A stretch of DNA of 64,000 nucleotides from Amaurobius ferox (taxonomy: Eukaryota > Arthropoda > Arachnida > Araneae > Amaurobiidae): the NCBI GenBank assembly GCA_951213105.1, contig OX578138.1:89754914-89818913 (forward strand), given 5' to 3'. Position 1 is the first letter of the stretch, and the number at the start of each line of letters is the position of its first letter. The notes below the pieces were generated by a model. The model saw only the letters and a program-made list of their open reading frames with translations, was not told the DNA's origin and made no database searches. Of the stretch, positions 9,765 to 22,695 are shown piece by piece. A program made the position numbers and the translations under genes.

Positions 9765-12700
9765 TCATATATACTAAATGTCAAGTGTCCGTCTGTCTGT
9801 GCGTCTGTCAGTCTATTCGTCTGTCTGTCCGTCTGGCACGCTTTTCTAGGCAGTTCTCGAATAAATAGAGACTTCCAATTTGGTACACGGGTCGACTGTT
9901 TGATAAAAACCACTGGAAAAATCGAATTTTTCAAAAATGTTCTTTAGAGGGGGTGCTTCACACCAAACCGTTCGAAAAGTGAAATGATAGGAAAGCATGC
10001 TTTGCTAAAAAATAGAGACTTCATGTTTGGTGTATTGGTAAACCGTTCGAAAGAAAGAAAGTGTGCAATTTCAGATTGTCAATATTTTCTACTCCAGGGG
10101 GTGCCGCACGCCAATATGTTCCATTTTTCGAATGAACGAGAAACGGCACCTTTAAAATTTGATAGAGGCTTGAAATTTGTATATGGGCTAATCATTTAAT
10201 TGAAACACCCAAGACAAATATAATTTTTCAAATATGTTTGTTAAAGGAGGTAGGTGCTCCAGAGAAAAACGTTCGAAAGGTGAATTGATAAAAAAACATG
10301 TTTCGGGATGAGATAAAAATTTCAAATTTGGTGTACTGGTAGATAGTTTGGAATATAAATAGTGTATCATTTCAGTTCTTCAATATTTTCCACTTTAGGG
10401 GATGCCGCACTCCAAAATATTCGATTTTCGGAATAAAGGAGAAATACCCCTTTTAAAATTTGATAGAGACTTGATATTTGGTATACGTGTGAATCATCTG
10501 ATAGAAAACACAAGAAAAATAGTTTTCAAAAATCTATATTTAAGGGGGTGGGTACTCCACACAAAATCAATCGAAAGGTGAAATGATAGATATAGCATGC
10601 TTCGCAATGAGATAGAGACCTAAAATTTGATGCACGGGTAAATAGTTGGAAAGGAAGAAAGTGTGCAATTTCCGTTTCTCAACATTTGCTATTGTAGGGA
10701 GTGCTGCTCACTAAAATATTGATTTGCTAAACAAATGAAAAACGCCTCCTTTACAATGTGGCAGAGGCTTGAAATTTAGTATATGGGATAAACATTTGAT
10801 AAAGAGGCCAAGACGAATAGTGTTTTAAAAAATGTTCAATAAGTGGGTGCTACTCAGAAAAACGTTCGAAAGGTGAAGTGATAGAAAAACATGCTTCGCG
10901 ATAGGATAGACTTCAAATTTGGTGTACGGGTAGATATTGTGAAAGGAAGAAAGTGCAAAATTTCAGATTTCCAAACTTTTCTAATGTGGGGTCCCCCACA
11001 CTAATATGTTCGATTTTTCGAATAAATGAGGCACGCTTCCTTTCAAATATGATAGAGGCTTGATATTTGGTATATGTGCTAATCATATGATAAAAAACCC
11101 AAGACGAACAGCGTTTTTCAAAAATGTTCCTTTATGAGTATGCTTCACAGAAAAATGTTCGAAAGGGAAAATGATCAAATAGCATGATTCGGGATGAAAT
11201 AGACTTTAATTTGGTGTACCGGTAGATAGTTCCAAAGGAAGAAGTGCAGAACTGAAATTTTCCAATAAGTTCTTCTTTAAAGGATTCTGCACACCATAAT
11301 ATTCGATTTGCTGAATAAATGTGAAACGCGAATTATTCAAAAATTTACATTATTCAGGGGTTGATTATTGCGAGACCCCCTGATTTTCAACGAGTATTCG
11401 GCTATTATATACTAATCGCCAAGTGTCCGTCTGACTGTCCGTCTATCACTCTTTTTAAAGCACTTCCCGAATAGATAGAGACTTGCAGTCTGGTACATGA
11501 ATCTATCGTTCGATAAAAACCCCTGAAAAAATGGTGTTTTTCGAAATTTTTCTGAAGAGAGGGTACTCCACACCAAAACGTTCGAAAAGTAAAATGATAG
11601 AAAAGCATGATTTGCTATAGGATAGAGACTTCAAATTTGGTGTAGAGATAAACCGCTCGAAAGAAAGAAAACGTGCAATTTCAGATTTCCAATATTTTCT
11701 ACTGAAGGGGTTGCCGTACACCAAAATGTTCGATTTGCCGAATGAATGAGAAACGGCTCCTTTAAAATTTGATACAGTCTTCAAATTTTTTATATGGGCT
11801 AATCATTTGATGAAAACCCCAATACGAATATAGTTTTTCAAAAATGTTCGTGTAAGGGGATGCTCCAGAGAAAAACGTTCGAAAGGTGAATTCATAAAGA
11901 AACATGCTTCGGGATGAGATAGAAATTTTAAATTTCTTGTACGGGTAGATAATTTGAAAGGAAGAAAGTATACAATTTCTGTTTTCCAATATTTTCTTCT
12001 TTAAGGGGTGCCGCACACCCAAATTTTCGACTTTCGCAATAAAGGAGAAATGCCCCTTTTAAAACATGATAGAGGCTTGATATATGATATATGGGCAAAT
12101 AATCTGATATAAAACCCAAGAAGAATGGAATTTTTCAGAAATGTGTATTTAATGGGGTGGGTACTCCCGAAAAGCATTCGAAAGATGAAATGATAGAAAA
12201 AACATGCTTCGTGATGAGATAGAGACTTCAAATTTGGCTGTACTGGTAAATAGATGGAAAGGAAGGACGTATACGATTTCAGTTTTATAACATATGTTAT
12301 AGAGTGGACCGCTCATTAAAATGTTCGATTTGAAGAACACATGAAAAATACGCGTCGTTTACTATATGAAAGAAGCTTGAAATTTAGTATATAGGCTAAT
12401 CATTTGATAAAAAATACCAAGATCAATGCGGTTTTTCAAAAAGGTTCATTTAAGGGGTACTCCACAAAAAACAATTTTCGGAAGGAAAAATTATAGAAAT
12501 GCATGTCCAGAATTAAGATAGAGGCTTCGAATTAGGTGTACTGATAGATAATTTGAAAGGGATAAAGTGTACAATTTAGTTTTTTAATATTTTCTACTTT
12601 AGGTGGTGCCCCTCACTAAAATGTTCGATTTGCAGGATAAATTAGAAACACCTCTTGCAAAATGTGATAGAGGCTTGATATTTGATATATGGGCCAATCA

Positions 12701-14406
12701 TTTAATAAAAAATCAAAAAGAAAGAGTTTTCATAAATGTTCATTTAAGGGGTTCTTCACAGAAAAATGTTCGAAAGGGGAAATCATAAAATAGCATGCTT
12801 CTGGATGAGATAGATCTTTTAATTTGGAGTACGGGTAGCTAATTCGAAAGGAAGAATTCCGCAATTTAAGTTTTTCAATATTTTCTTCTTTAGGGGGTTC
12901 TGCGCACCAAAATATTTATTTTGCTGAATAAATGTGAAACGTGAATTATTCAAACATTTGCATTTTTCAGGAGGGTGCTTTTGTGCGTCCGTCTGTCACA
13001 TTGTTTAGCCACTTCCCAAGTAGATAGAGACTTGCAATTTAGTACACGGTTCGATCGTTCGATAAAACCCCCTGGAAAAATCGAATATTTCAAAAATGGT
13101 CTGTATTGGGGGTGCTCCACACCAAAACGTTCGAAAAGTGAAATGATAGGAAAGCATACTTTGGAATGAGATAGAGACTTCAAATTTAGTGTATAGATAA
13201 ACCGTTCAAAGTGAAGAAAGTGTGCAATTTCAGATTTTCAATATTTGCTACTGTAGGGGGTATCGCTCACCGAAGTGTTCGATTTGACGAACAAATGAAA
13301 AATGGCTGCTTTAAAATTTGATAGAGGCTTAAAATTTGGTACATGCGTTAATCCTTTAATGAAAACACCCAAGAGAAAATAGTTTTTAAATAATATTCGT
13401 TTAAGGGGTGTTCCAGATAAAAACGTTTAAAATGTGAAATGATGAAACACTTTGCTTCGAGTTGCGATAGATTTCAAATTTGGTGTACGGGTAGATATTT
13501 CAAAAGGAAGAGCGTGTGCAATTTAAGTTTTCCGATATTTTCAATTTTAGGGGTCCCGCAAACCCAAATGTTCGATTTCCCGAATAAATGACAAACACCT
13601 CCTTTAAAAATGTAATAGTAGCCTGATACTTGATGTATGGGGCAATCATATGATAAAAATCAAAATAATAGATTTTTAAAAAAATGTTTATGGGGTGGCT
13701 ACTCTACACGAAAACGTTCGAAAAGCGAAATGATAGGAAAAATATGCTTCGCCATGGAATAGCAACTTAAAATTTGGTGTACAGGTAAATAGTTCAAAAG
13801 AAAGACAATGTGCAATAGAAAATTTTCAATATCTGTAATTTTAAAAGGTATCGCACACCAAGACTTTCGGAAAGTGAAATGATAGAAAAAAAGGCTTGCG
13901 ATAGGATAGATACTTCCAATTTGGTGTAAGGGTATATCGTTCGAAAGGAAGAAAGTGTGCAATTTCAGATTTTTATATTTGCAACTTTAGGGGGTGTCAC
14001 ACACCAAATGTTCGATTTTCCTAATAAATGAGAAACACCTACTTTAAATTTTGAAGACTTGAAATTTGGTATGTAGGCCAAACATTTGATTAAAAACTCA
14101 AGACGAATAGAGTTTTTCATAAATATTCATTTAAAAAGGTGCTCCACATAAAAACGTTCGAGAGATGAAATGATAAAATTCCATGCTTTAGTATGAGATA
14201 GAGATTTCAAATTTGGTGCGTTGCTAGATAGTTCGAAAGAATGTGCACAATTTCTGTTTGCAAATATTTTCTTCTTTAGGAGGTTTCGTACACCAAAAAT
14301 TTTCGAATTTCTGAATAAATGTGAAACGCGAATTACTCAAAAATTTGCGTTATTCGGGTCGGTTGCTTATTGTGGGACCGTTGATTTTCAACGGGTGTTC
14401 GGCTAG
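9765..14406 (+). mobile_element. Helitron-like non-autonomous element made of ~300-bp tandem repeats
   Basis: The array starts TCATATATACTAAATG and ends in a hairpin followed by CTAG. It holds about fifteen diverged copies of a ~297-300-bp repeat with recurrent phrases such as CGTTCGAAAAGTGAAATGAT and TTCAAATTTGGTGTACGGGT. Above that level there are three head-to-tail units (about 9765-11404, 11405-12968 and 12969-14406). The first two begin with TATATACTAA and CAAGTGTCCGTCTG; the third begins at a recombined junction that keeps only the CCGTCTGTC part. They end with TGATTTTCAACG. Helitrons start TC, end CTRR after a short hairpin and insert between A and T, and all of this fits. No Rep/helicase gene is present. 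The alternative is a plain higher-order satellite. Short reading frames inside it are repeat shadows. Confidence 0.55.
14378..14406 (+). other. Terminal hairpin plus CTAG, Helitron-like 3' end
   Basis: CCGTTGA, loop TTT, TCAACGG forms a perfect 7-bp stem at 14378-14394. Eight bases later comes CTAG (14403-14406), then T. The spacing and order are those of Helitron 3' ends. Related units at 40990 and 42352 keep most of the stem. Confidence 0.6.
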
Positions 14407-14789
14407 TATTTGGAACAAAATGCATGCCAGCGATTCGTATTAGAACCAATGTCCGTTTAATCTCTAAAATAAAGTATCCCCCGTCGTTCCGTATGATCAT
14501 AGCAATCCTAAAAGTTATTTAATTTTTAATATGCAACGCAATTTTACAACGACTTTATAACAGCCCACACTTACTCAAAATTGCCCGCGCTCAGCATTTT
14601 TAGTATTAGATCTCCATAGTCAAGGACACACCAACTGTATCACCACTGCAAGGTCGAAAAGGAAAACTATCTCTCGTCTTCGCCAGGAAACGTTTTCACG
14701 TCACGAACTCAACGTCAGGAATTTCGTTTGTAAGAAACCTGCTGAGTCTCGCTGAAAAAAAAAACTTCAAATATTACGTTTTACTTCGA
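14407..14789. other. No feature recognised
   Basis: Non-repetitive sequence between the Helitron-like array and a T remnant. No reading frame or RNA motif stands out. Confidence 0.45.
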
Positions 14790-15400
14790 CGGATCTACAC
14801 GTTTTGGGACCTGCAGAGTCCGAAAACACTATTTTTAGCGTGACGTCTGTGTGTGTGTCTGTGTGTGTGAGACTGTGTGTCTATGTGTGTGAGAGTGTGT
14901 GTCTGTGTGCCTGTGTATGCAATGCATGTATCAACTCTAACTCAAAACCTAATTGACCAAATTTCATAACATTGTATATGTAAGTCACTTGTGGGTGACC
15001 CTCATTCTGATTTGATTTTGGTACAATTCGGAATAAAAGAAGCTGCCTTTTTTGTGAAATGGCGCTCAGAAATCATATAAATCCACTCTAGCTAAAGTAC
15101 TAATAGACCAAATTTCACAAATTTGGTAGATAAGTCATTTGTGGATTACCTCTGGTGCTGATTAGATTTTGATACGAATCCGGAATAAAGGACATTTTCT
15201 TTTAAGTGACCCTCAAAATTCGTATGTATCTACTCTAACTGAGAAACTAATTGATCAATTTTATAAAATTTGGTAGATAAATTGCCTGCAGGTTATCGTG
15301 TTGATGATTAGATTTTGGTACATTTTGAAAAAAAATAGAATCTGCTTTTTTTACGAAGTGGCCCACAAAATTCATCAAGATCTAAAATAAAATACTACAA
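14790..15400 (-). repeat. Family T remnant, reversed
   Basis: It reads on the minus strand like 59900-60400 and 35300-35720, with the AGTGACTTACATATAC, TCGGAATAAAAG and TGGCGCTCAGAAATC type blocks. A GT-rich tract at about 14849-14925 is the expected CA tract in reverse. The far end is truncated. Confidence 0.65.
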
Positions 15401-16190
15401 AAGTATTAATTATGTACATGTTTTATACACGACTTGCTACAAATGTTTAAAATAAGTACATGTTTAAAGCGCAATCATAAAGGGTCACGACACCTTCTTG
15501 ATTAACATTTTTTTTTTAAATATTCCATGATGCATTAATTTATTTCAAATTATTTTTATACCTGTTTTTTTATTGCCGGCATGTTTATCGAGTTTCCACT
15601 TCAAATGTTTATGTTTTACAAGTGTAGAGATCTCTAGCAGTTTTTTAGCTATACATTAAGGAAATCCAATATTTCGAAATTTGCTCTTTCGAATTTTAAA
15701 ATATCTTCATTTTCCATGACGACTTGTAACCCGCCTTTTCAATGGGAGACATGGAAAATACACTCGAACTATCATATTAGAAATATTGTGTAGAAAAGGA
15801 AATAATCCCCGCGCCTATTTCCTACCAAAATAATATCTTCCCGCCATCTCCCACATCATCTTCCTGCATTCTATCGCACACGAAAGAAAAGCTACTAAGT
15901 AGTGAATTTTTCTAATGGAAAAGAAAAATTAGAGTAGTCTAAACTGCGATGCGTAACATAACTTCCGGTTTGAAACAATTTAAATTCTAATCACACCTCT
16001 GCTGCCTTCACGCAGAAACATTCAATTCCGATCTCTTCTTGGCGAGTGAATAAGCTCCGTTGGCTGTCATGGCGACCTTAATGAAGTTAAATCCAGCAAA
16101 ATTATCGCCAGGATTTACTGCCGTGATTTGGTAACAGTTACTTTTGCCAAACCAGTCAAGCTTCTTGTTACCTTTTGATTTTTAAGCTTT
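15401..16190. other. No feature recognised
   Basis: Mixed AT-rich sequence with a slightly less AT-rich middle (15720-16150). I see no protein-coding frame and no repeat shared with the rest of the window. Confidence 0.45.
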
Positions 16191-17135
16191 TAACTCTTTC
16201 CAACATAGTTGAAAAGTGTTTATGACTTTGTTCATTCTGTCTGTTTGTCTGTCTGACCGTTCGCACGATAACTGCCGTAAAAATGACTTTATCAAAATGA
16301 AATTTTAGTATGTTTTTGAGACTGTCTGTGGGACATATAAGAATGAAAATGAATAATATTGCACAAATAGTTTTGGATTGAACTCAAGTAGAAAAAGTGA
16401 AATACACAGAACTCTATAGGATCTAATTTTTCAAACACGTTTTAGGTGAAGTTAAAATTCATAAATTGCTTCGAAAATTTTAGAAAATATTCAAATTGCC
16501 CTATAAAATATACAAACAAATTTAAGCATGGTATGTCCGGAAGTTTTTTAAATAAAAATTTAAATTGTGTTTACACCCATATTATATGAAGAGATCAAGT
16601 AGCCGACTTAGTAGCCAATCTAAAAATCGTGATATTTAAAGTTCTTTTACATTTATATTTAGTGCTGCATCCGTCCTAAAATCGCTTTATTTTTGCGTAT
16701 TTTCTGTGTATCTATATTCTGCGCCAAAGCAATTACAATATTTTTTAGTTTAAATGATAATCAAACTTTGATTATTTCTACAACGAATCCTAATTTTAAT
16801 GGATGCAGAATTCAAATAAGTGATTGTAAGATGAGTTGTATAAGATTTGCTGAATTTTTTCTCTCAAAATTATTTAGCTCTGGAATCTGGAATAAAGAGA
16901 TATGTATGAAATGTCCATTGTTTTTATAGATCCAGAAGATTTATATTTCAATGAAGTCACTTGAATAAAGTTCATTTTTTATGAAGTTTTAAGATATAAT
17001 AATTTATTATAGTACTGTGATAATTTCAAATATATCACCGCTGAATTTATCGCAATTTTGAGATATTTAAATAAAATCACATTTCAGTTGGAAAGTGTTC
17101 CATAATCAATGTTTTATGTATGAATGATCTTTCTT
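16191..17135 (+). repeat. Family C copy, internally diverged
   Basis: It opens with AACTCTTTCCAACATAGTTG and GAAAAGTGTTTATGACTTTG and then a CTGT run. It carries GATAACTGCCGTAAAAATG and ends GATCTTTCTTG. It is homologous to 6311-7608 and 60957-62262 but about 350 bp shorter. Confidence 0.8.
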
Positions 17136-17780
17136 GTTTTGTTTTCTTAATTTTGGTTAAGTATTTTACTTTTAATTTAATGTAAGCTATACAACGTTTT
17201 GTGATATCGTCACTAAAGTGTGTGTTTCGGAAGTTTGTAAGATAATGATTTAAAAATTAATGTGAATTTTTTGATTGAATGGTATTCGCGATGGATTAAT
17301 ATATTAGCCTTATATTTTGCTAGAAACTTTTTTCCGAATTTGGAAAATTACAATGAATAAATGTTTATATATTTAAATGTAAAAGATATTCTAAATATTC
17401 GTGTTTAGTTATTTGGTTTACTATTTTACCTGTATAATTAAATGGGTGGATTAATTATATTACTAACTACCAGTATACCCGTTCTTCATACGTAAAAATA
17501 AATAAGGAAACTTAACATACATAATTACGCGTAAATTCCTATAGTAATCTACATGACTTTGTTGTTCAAAATATTCTATTAAAATATTCAATACAAATTC
17601 TTCTCAAAAATATATAAGAATTCCCTGGATTCGATATACAAAATTATCTTCACATGCAGATCTGAGGAATAAAGCTATCTGGCCCAATTTGTAAACACAT
17701 TTTATAAAAAATATTTTTTAATTCTCACAAAACAACAGAGATTATGTGGAAAACCGTACTTAATTAAGCAAAATATTGAA
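17136..17780. other. No feature recognised
   Basis: Very AT-rich DNA. No gene or clear repeat is seen. Confidence 0.45.
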
Positions 17781-18290
17781 TTTTAATCGATTCGGTGTCA
17801 TTTTAATAATTTTTGCGTCATTTTATCAATTGGGGGAGATTTTCGTAAATTTAGGGACATTTTAAAAACCGCTAAATTTATTGCCAAGTTGGACTATAGA
17901 ACTGACGGTTCCACTTGGCCAAAAATTGACAAAACATCATCACAATAGTATTTCCTAACAAAACACAAATAATTTCATTTATTTAGCGCAATTTTATGAA
18001 TTTCATGACATTTTTATGGATTTACAATCATATTTATTAATTTGACGATATTTTAAAAATTCGCTTAATGTGTTACTACGTAGGACGATAGGACTAACCT
18101 ACAAATGCTACTAAATCATCATATCATTACTCTCTTCTAACAAAATAAAATGTATTTCATTGAGTGTCATTTGCATCAATCTGGCTACATTTCCTTCAAT
18201 TAGGCCACATTTAAGTTACCAAGTTAGCGATATTTGCCAAGTTATCGATTTCCCGCCAAATTCGTAAATCTGAATTTGTAGATCTGAAGT
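17781..18290 (+). repeat. Three diverged ~180-bp units of a GATTTAGCG-type repeat
   Basis: Units near 17790, 17970 and 18150 each combine a CATTT-rich start, a lattice of TTTAGCG / GACATTTT phrases and a CCAAGTTGG-like end. The same phrases occur at 8803-8930 and at 34385-34650, so this is a dispersed family that can be tandem. Confidence 0.5.
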
Positions 18291-19261
18291 ATAAAACATC
18301 CTGATCCCGTTTGTATATCTAAATAAAAACACTGAAACTCTATTAGAATATATACCCCTTTCTACGGTTAAATGAGTTTATTGACTAAACACAATATAGA
18401 AGTTTGAAAACTCTTTGCAAACAAATAAAAATAATGTACGCATTACACAATTAATATAATTAAACGAAAAACAAACCGTTCATTTATAAGATATATTTTT
18501 ATATCCAATTATTTATTATTTAAATAGAAAAAATAATAACAAAAATTAACAAACACATTTGATTTAATTACGTTGCTAAGCAACATTATATAAGAAATAA
18601 TCTTCGTCATAAAATGCTAATAATTAAATAAACACTTTGATTTCTTAATACTTTTCATTGTTGAGTAAATTGTGGAGTAAATTTCATTGTTGGGTACTTT
18701 TCATTGTTGAGCTTGTGAAAAATAAACCATGGTGATAGATTTCCCATTTAAATTCATGTTTCAAACCTGCGATTTTCAAAAGTGACTGATTAGCGCAATA
18801 AACGTCCACCAAACTCAGAGATAGAGTTTTAATTCACTTCCAAGTTTTAAACCAGCAATTTCCAACCTATTTCGTTTGGAGGAACCATTGAGTTAGAAAG
18901 TAGAACTGCTAGGAAAACATTTAGTTTTGCATAAATATCTCGATAATCTCTGATCTTAGAAACTCGAAACATGGACTAAATTTGAAGTGGGGCTATTTCA
19001 AGGCTACCCACAAAATTTCATCAAATTCGGTTTAGCTGTTTTCCCGGAATAATGAGACAAACAGATTTTCAATTTTATTTATGTATGCATTTTCATTTTA
19101 ATTATGCATGTTTCATGTAAGTGCTTTAAAACGATATAGCTATGACAAACAAGTTTAGCAATTAGGGAATTAACTGTGTTTTTAATATTGACTTTGAGGT
19201 AGCTTACTCTTTCGATATCGTATAAAAAATTTCCACTATTCATTCTAATTTTATTTATCCA
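18291..19261. other. No feature recognised
   Basis: AT-rich sequence. 18800-19060 is somewhat less AT-rich, but I found no coding frame or RNA motif. Confidence 0.4.
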
Positions 19262-19561
19262 AAAAATAATCTTGTCCCTCTTTCTTACATTTTGCCATAT
19301 AAATCAAATTCATTTCATCCAGCTATGTTTCGTTCTCTGATTCACTTTTCCCGTGAATTTAAGTTTAAACCTGCCCATTCTACTGTTACCACTTTATTTA
19401 ATCGCATTCGTACTGATAAAATTATGAATAGGAGTGATTTTCTGTGTCTGGCTGGTTTGTATGTTGTTCTATTTTGTCTCCTGAAGTTCTATATTGGTAA
19501 TGCAAAGTGTACCGTTGGCTTTCGTTTATCTAAACATGCTTGTGATATTAAAAACAAGTAA
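19262..19561 (+). pseudogene. Penelope-like element fragment, GIY-YIG endonuclease region
   Basis: The frame from 19292 encodes 89 residues. AGLYVVLFCLLKFYIGNAKC followed by GFRLSKHACDIKNK resembles the GIY-YIG endonuclease of Penelope-like elements, where a Y-V-L-C region precedes YIGET and then RL.EH..DI.N. Here GET reads GNA and EH reads KH, so catalytic residues look changed. The preceding MFRSLIHFSREFKFKPAHST resembles the linker after the reverse transcriptase in that group. It is a short relic butted against a reversed family C copy. The assignment is from motif memory and moderate. Confidence 0.45.
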
Positions 19562-20425
19562 GATCTATCATGCATAAACCATTGATAAACACTGCCTAAC
19601 TGAAATGCAATTGTATTTAAACAGCGCTAAAATGCTATATATTCAGCACTGATATTTTTAAAATTATCACAGCACTACAATAATGTATTGAACTTGGAAG
19701 CATGAAACTTTATCAAAAAAGCCAATGCTATATCTCGTCTGCTTCTCTATGTAAAACCAACGAATCACTTATATTTAAGACTACAGAGCTAAATAATTTT
19801 GCATGAAAAATTTCAGCAATTCTTATACAACTCATCTTACAGTCGCTTGATTTGTTTATATTCTGCATGGAATATAAATTAGACTTCGCCGTATGAATAC
19901 TCAAAATTTAGTGATAATTTAAAATCGAAAATATCGTAACTGCGTTGGCGCAGAATGTAGATACACAAATAATATGCAAAAATAAAACGGTTTTATAACG
20001 GATGCTAAATATAAATTTAAAAGATCTTCAAACCTGACGATTTTTGTACCGGGGAAAATAATGGATGCCTTATTTTATTTTTTCTGAACTACCTAACGTA
20101 TTTTGCTGACATTTTTTTACACATTTTACATGATAATTTGAATATTTTCTAAAATGTGTAAAACAATTTATGAAATTTAATTCCCCGTAAATTTTTTTGA
20201 AAAATTATGTCCCATAGGGTTCAGTACATTTGATTTATTCAACCCGGGATAAATTCGAAACTAATTGTGTGATATTATTCATTTTCATTCCCATATGTCC
20301 CGCAGACAGTCTCTACAACATACTGAAATATCATTTTGATAAAGTCATTTTCACGACAGGTATCGTGACAGACAGACAGACAGAATGAACAAAGTCATAA
20401 ACACTTCACAACTATGTTGGAAATT
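19562..20425 (-). repeat. Family C copy, reversed
   Basis: Reverse complement of the 16191-17135 type. It starts AGATCTATCATGCATAAACC and ends with GACAGACAGACAG and the AACACTTCACAACTATG end. Its inner end touches the Penelope-like fragment. Confidence 0.8.
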
Positions 20426-21550
20426 GTTAATGAAAAACAGTCTACTCCTCTTTCTCAAATTGTTATAAATGATAATTTCATCCACTATTTGTTGATAAAA
20501 CATTTCTCTTAATTAGCTGTAATACCCCCCCCCCCCTACATTTTAGTTTTTGGGCTCTTTTCATTTACATTTATCGAGAATTTATTTGCAATTTCTATGC
20601 TTTCAAACATTCAGTTTTGTCTGGCGTCTCATTCTGGACTCACTGCTTATTAAACCCTTGTATAATTTTCTGGAATAATCCAATATTATTTACGACTAAC
20701 GACATGTTTATTGATTGCCCTTAATTTCTCTGATCTACTGTTATTTATGTATTTTGTAATTTAAATAATGTTTATTCGTATTTTGTAATTTAAATATTGT
20801 TTATTAGTATTTTGTAATTTAAACATTGTTTATATTGACATCATAAATAATTTACTATGCCACTGATAAAAGATGTGGTGACGTCCGAAAGTGCTCTGGA
20901 TTTGTAATTTAATGTTGTAATTCAATGTACGTCATAGATGGTGCTAATGTTAAAGAGACCATTTTTACCAAACAACTTGGCTGCCTTTACTGTATCGCTT
21001 TAAATTTTTGCTAAACACCGGAGTTTCCATACTTATTGATTTAATGTAAGTGATTGTATATATGTTATCCATTGGAATATTTGATACTTTATTTGAAGCA
21101 AGGCTTATTGAAACTGCAGAAATAATTTTAATTAGAACTGATAGTGAATCTGTATATATTTTTACAGTAACGGCTTTCTCAGGCATAATTACAGCAGGAA
21201 TGCAATCTGAAGGTTCTTCTCTAATTCTCACTTAAAGTACGTGGATATTGTTAAAATTTTAAAATGTGTTAATGATTCAAAAGTACTTATCAGTATATTT
21301 CTAAAAATCCCTTACAGGTAAATGATCTGATTGTAATCGGCAAAATCTTCTTGAAAAAAAGAAAACTGAAAAGAATGCAGGTAAGAATGGAGTGGGGTGT
21401 AATGGAATCAGTGAGTGAGGAAGCAAAATTTTTAAAAAGAAACATTTAGTTAGAGAGAAGCAACAACATAATATCAATAAGAAGAAACATTATTATACGG
21501 ATAATTTCCAGTGAATCTAGATTATACCATCATATAATTCTCAGTGTATT
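20426..21550. other. Mostly unassigned, with a C run and a short tandem repeat
   Basis: A C homopolymer lies near 20526-20538. At about 20750-20832 a ~30-bp unit containing TTTTGTAATTTAAA is repeated three times. No gene is supported; the short frames near 20965-21235 overlap each other on both strands and look random. Confidence 0.5.
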
Positions 21551-21555
21551 GATTG
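21551..21555. repeat. Target-site duplication of the gypsy element, left copy
   Basis: GATTG precedes the first LTR base and recurs at 30986-30990, right after the second LTR. Confidence 0.95.
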
Positions 21556-22397
21556 TGTAACACAATATTTGTATTACATGTTTCCACCCCAATTACAAAT
21601 GCCAACCAAAATAATGAACTATCTAAATGCTGCAGAGGGAGCCAATCACAACAAATGCATATATAAACAGTGGTCATCCCCGTCTGCAGCAACAGCGAAT
21701 GGTAGATGTGGTAGGGAATGAATGGAGGAAAGAAAAAGCGCCCCAATGCCGTATTAAAAAAAAAACTCCAGTGGACTTAAAACTTTTGAACGAGTCAGCA
21801 TCATGTTTTCTTGGGTTTGTGAAAAGTGTCTATAGAATGTGAGCAACAAAATGGTAGCGAGTGCAGTTAGATGTGTAACGGTTTTCCTACATCATTGAAA
21901 TAGCACGAATATGCACGTAACACAAAGAGAAAAGGTAACCAACTTTCAATTGTCACTATTAGCACGGAAGGCACACCTTTAACGATTATTAAATTAATTG
22001 ACTACCAGTTCGTATGAGTAGAACATATGAACGAGTTCGTAAATATTGAACTATAAGAACTATTCTTTATCGATTGTTTAAAGGAAACTGTTTTTAAGAA
22101 ATTTAAGTCAAAGTTATTATGTGTGTAAATATATATATATTAATGTGATATTGTCAGTATTATGTGTCTTTTAATAATTGATTTAATTATAGCATAGTTA
22201 CTCCAGATACAATAGATATCTATTAAGTAAAATATTAAAATAAATATAGCAATTAAGCATGTGTATTTCTTTATGTTTTTGTGTGTTCGTATTCCGAGCT
22301 TGAGAACCGGGAGCTTCCATGCTCCACCCTTAGTGGCGGCATCATAGGTAAGTCCTATACTGGTAATTTTTGATAAGGACAATTTTACCTTATGACA
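21556..22397 (+). promoter_or_regulatory. Gypsy 5' LTR
   Basis: 842 bp, starting TGTAACAC and ending ATGACA. It is the expected promoter of the element; a TATATAAA-like sequence is present at about 21660. It is nearly identical to 30146-30985, differing by two single-base indels and a few substitutions around 21715-21790. Confidence 0.95.
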
Positions 22398-22695
22398 TGA
22401 TGTCGCCGCGCGAATTGGTGCCGTATGTGGTCAAGCTCGGAGAGAATTAGAATTTTAATAAGAGAAAGTAAAAATAAATAAAAGACAAATTTAAATTTAA
22501 TAATGAGTTTGAATATAATAGTGAATTTAATAATGAATTGAATAATGAATTTAATAATGAGATATGACTCAGTATAATGATAGGAATATGCATGAAAATG
22601 ATAATTTAAATATGTATTGTATTATTGTATATATATGTGTGTATTAGTATAAATATTTAGTATATAGTCAGAAGTGTATAACAGTGTATTAAATC

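Noticed and set aside
9650..9934. Frames rich in Tyr-Ile repeats near 9.7 kb
   Set aside because: They are translations of the (AT)n microsatellite.
10188..13962. Many 60-93-codon frames on the minus strand and their mirrors near 39.7-42.1 and 55.3-57.6 kb
   Set aside because: They repeat every ~300 bp with the Helitron-like array, drift in frame and end at random, as expected for repeat shadows.
22140..22382. 80-codon minus-strand frame in the gypsy LTR, repeated at 30728-30970
   Set aside because: It lies within the LTR and is identical only because the LTRs are. There is no domain.
22398..22435. Primer binding site of the gypsy element
   Set aside because: Neither TGATGTCGCCGCGCG right after the LTR nor the later TGGTGCCGTATGTGG matches a tRNA 3' end I can recall well enough to name.
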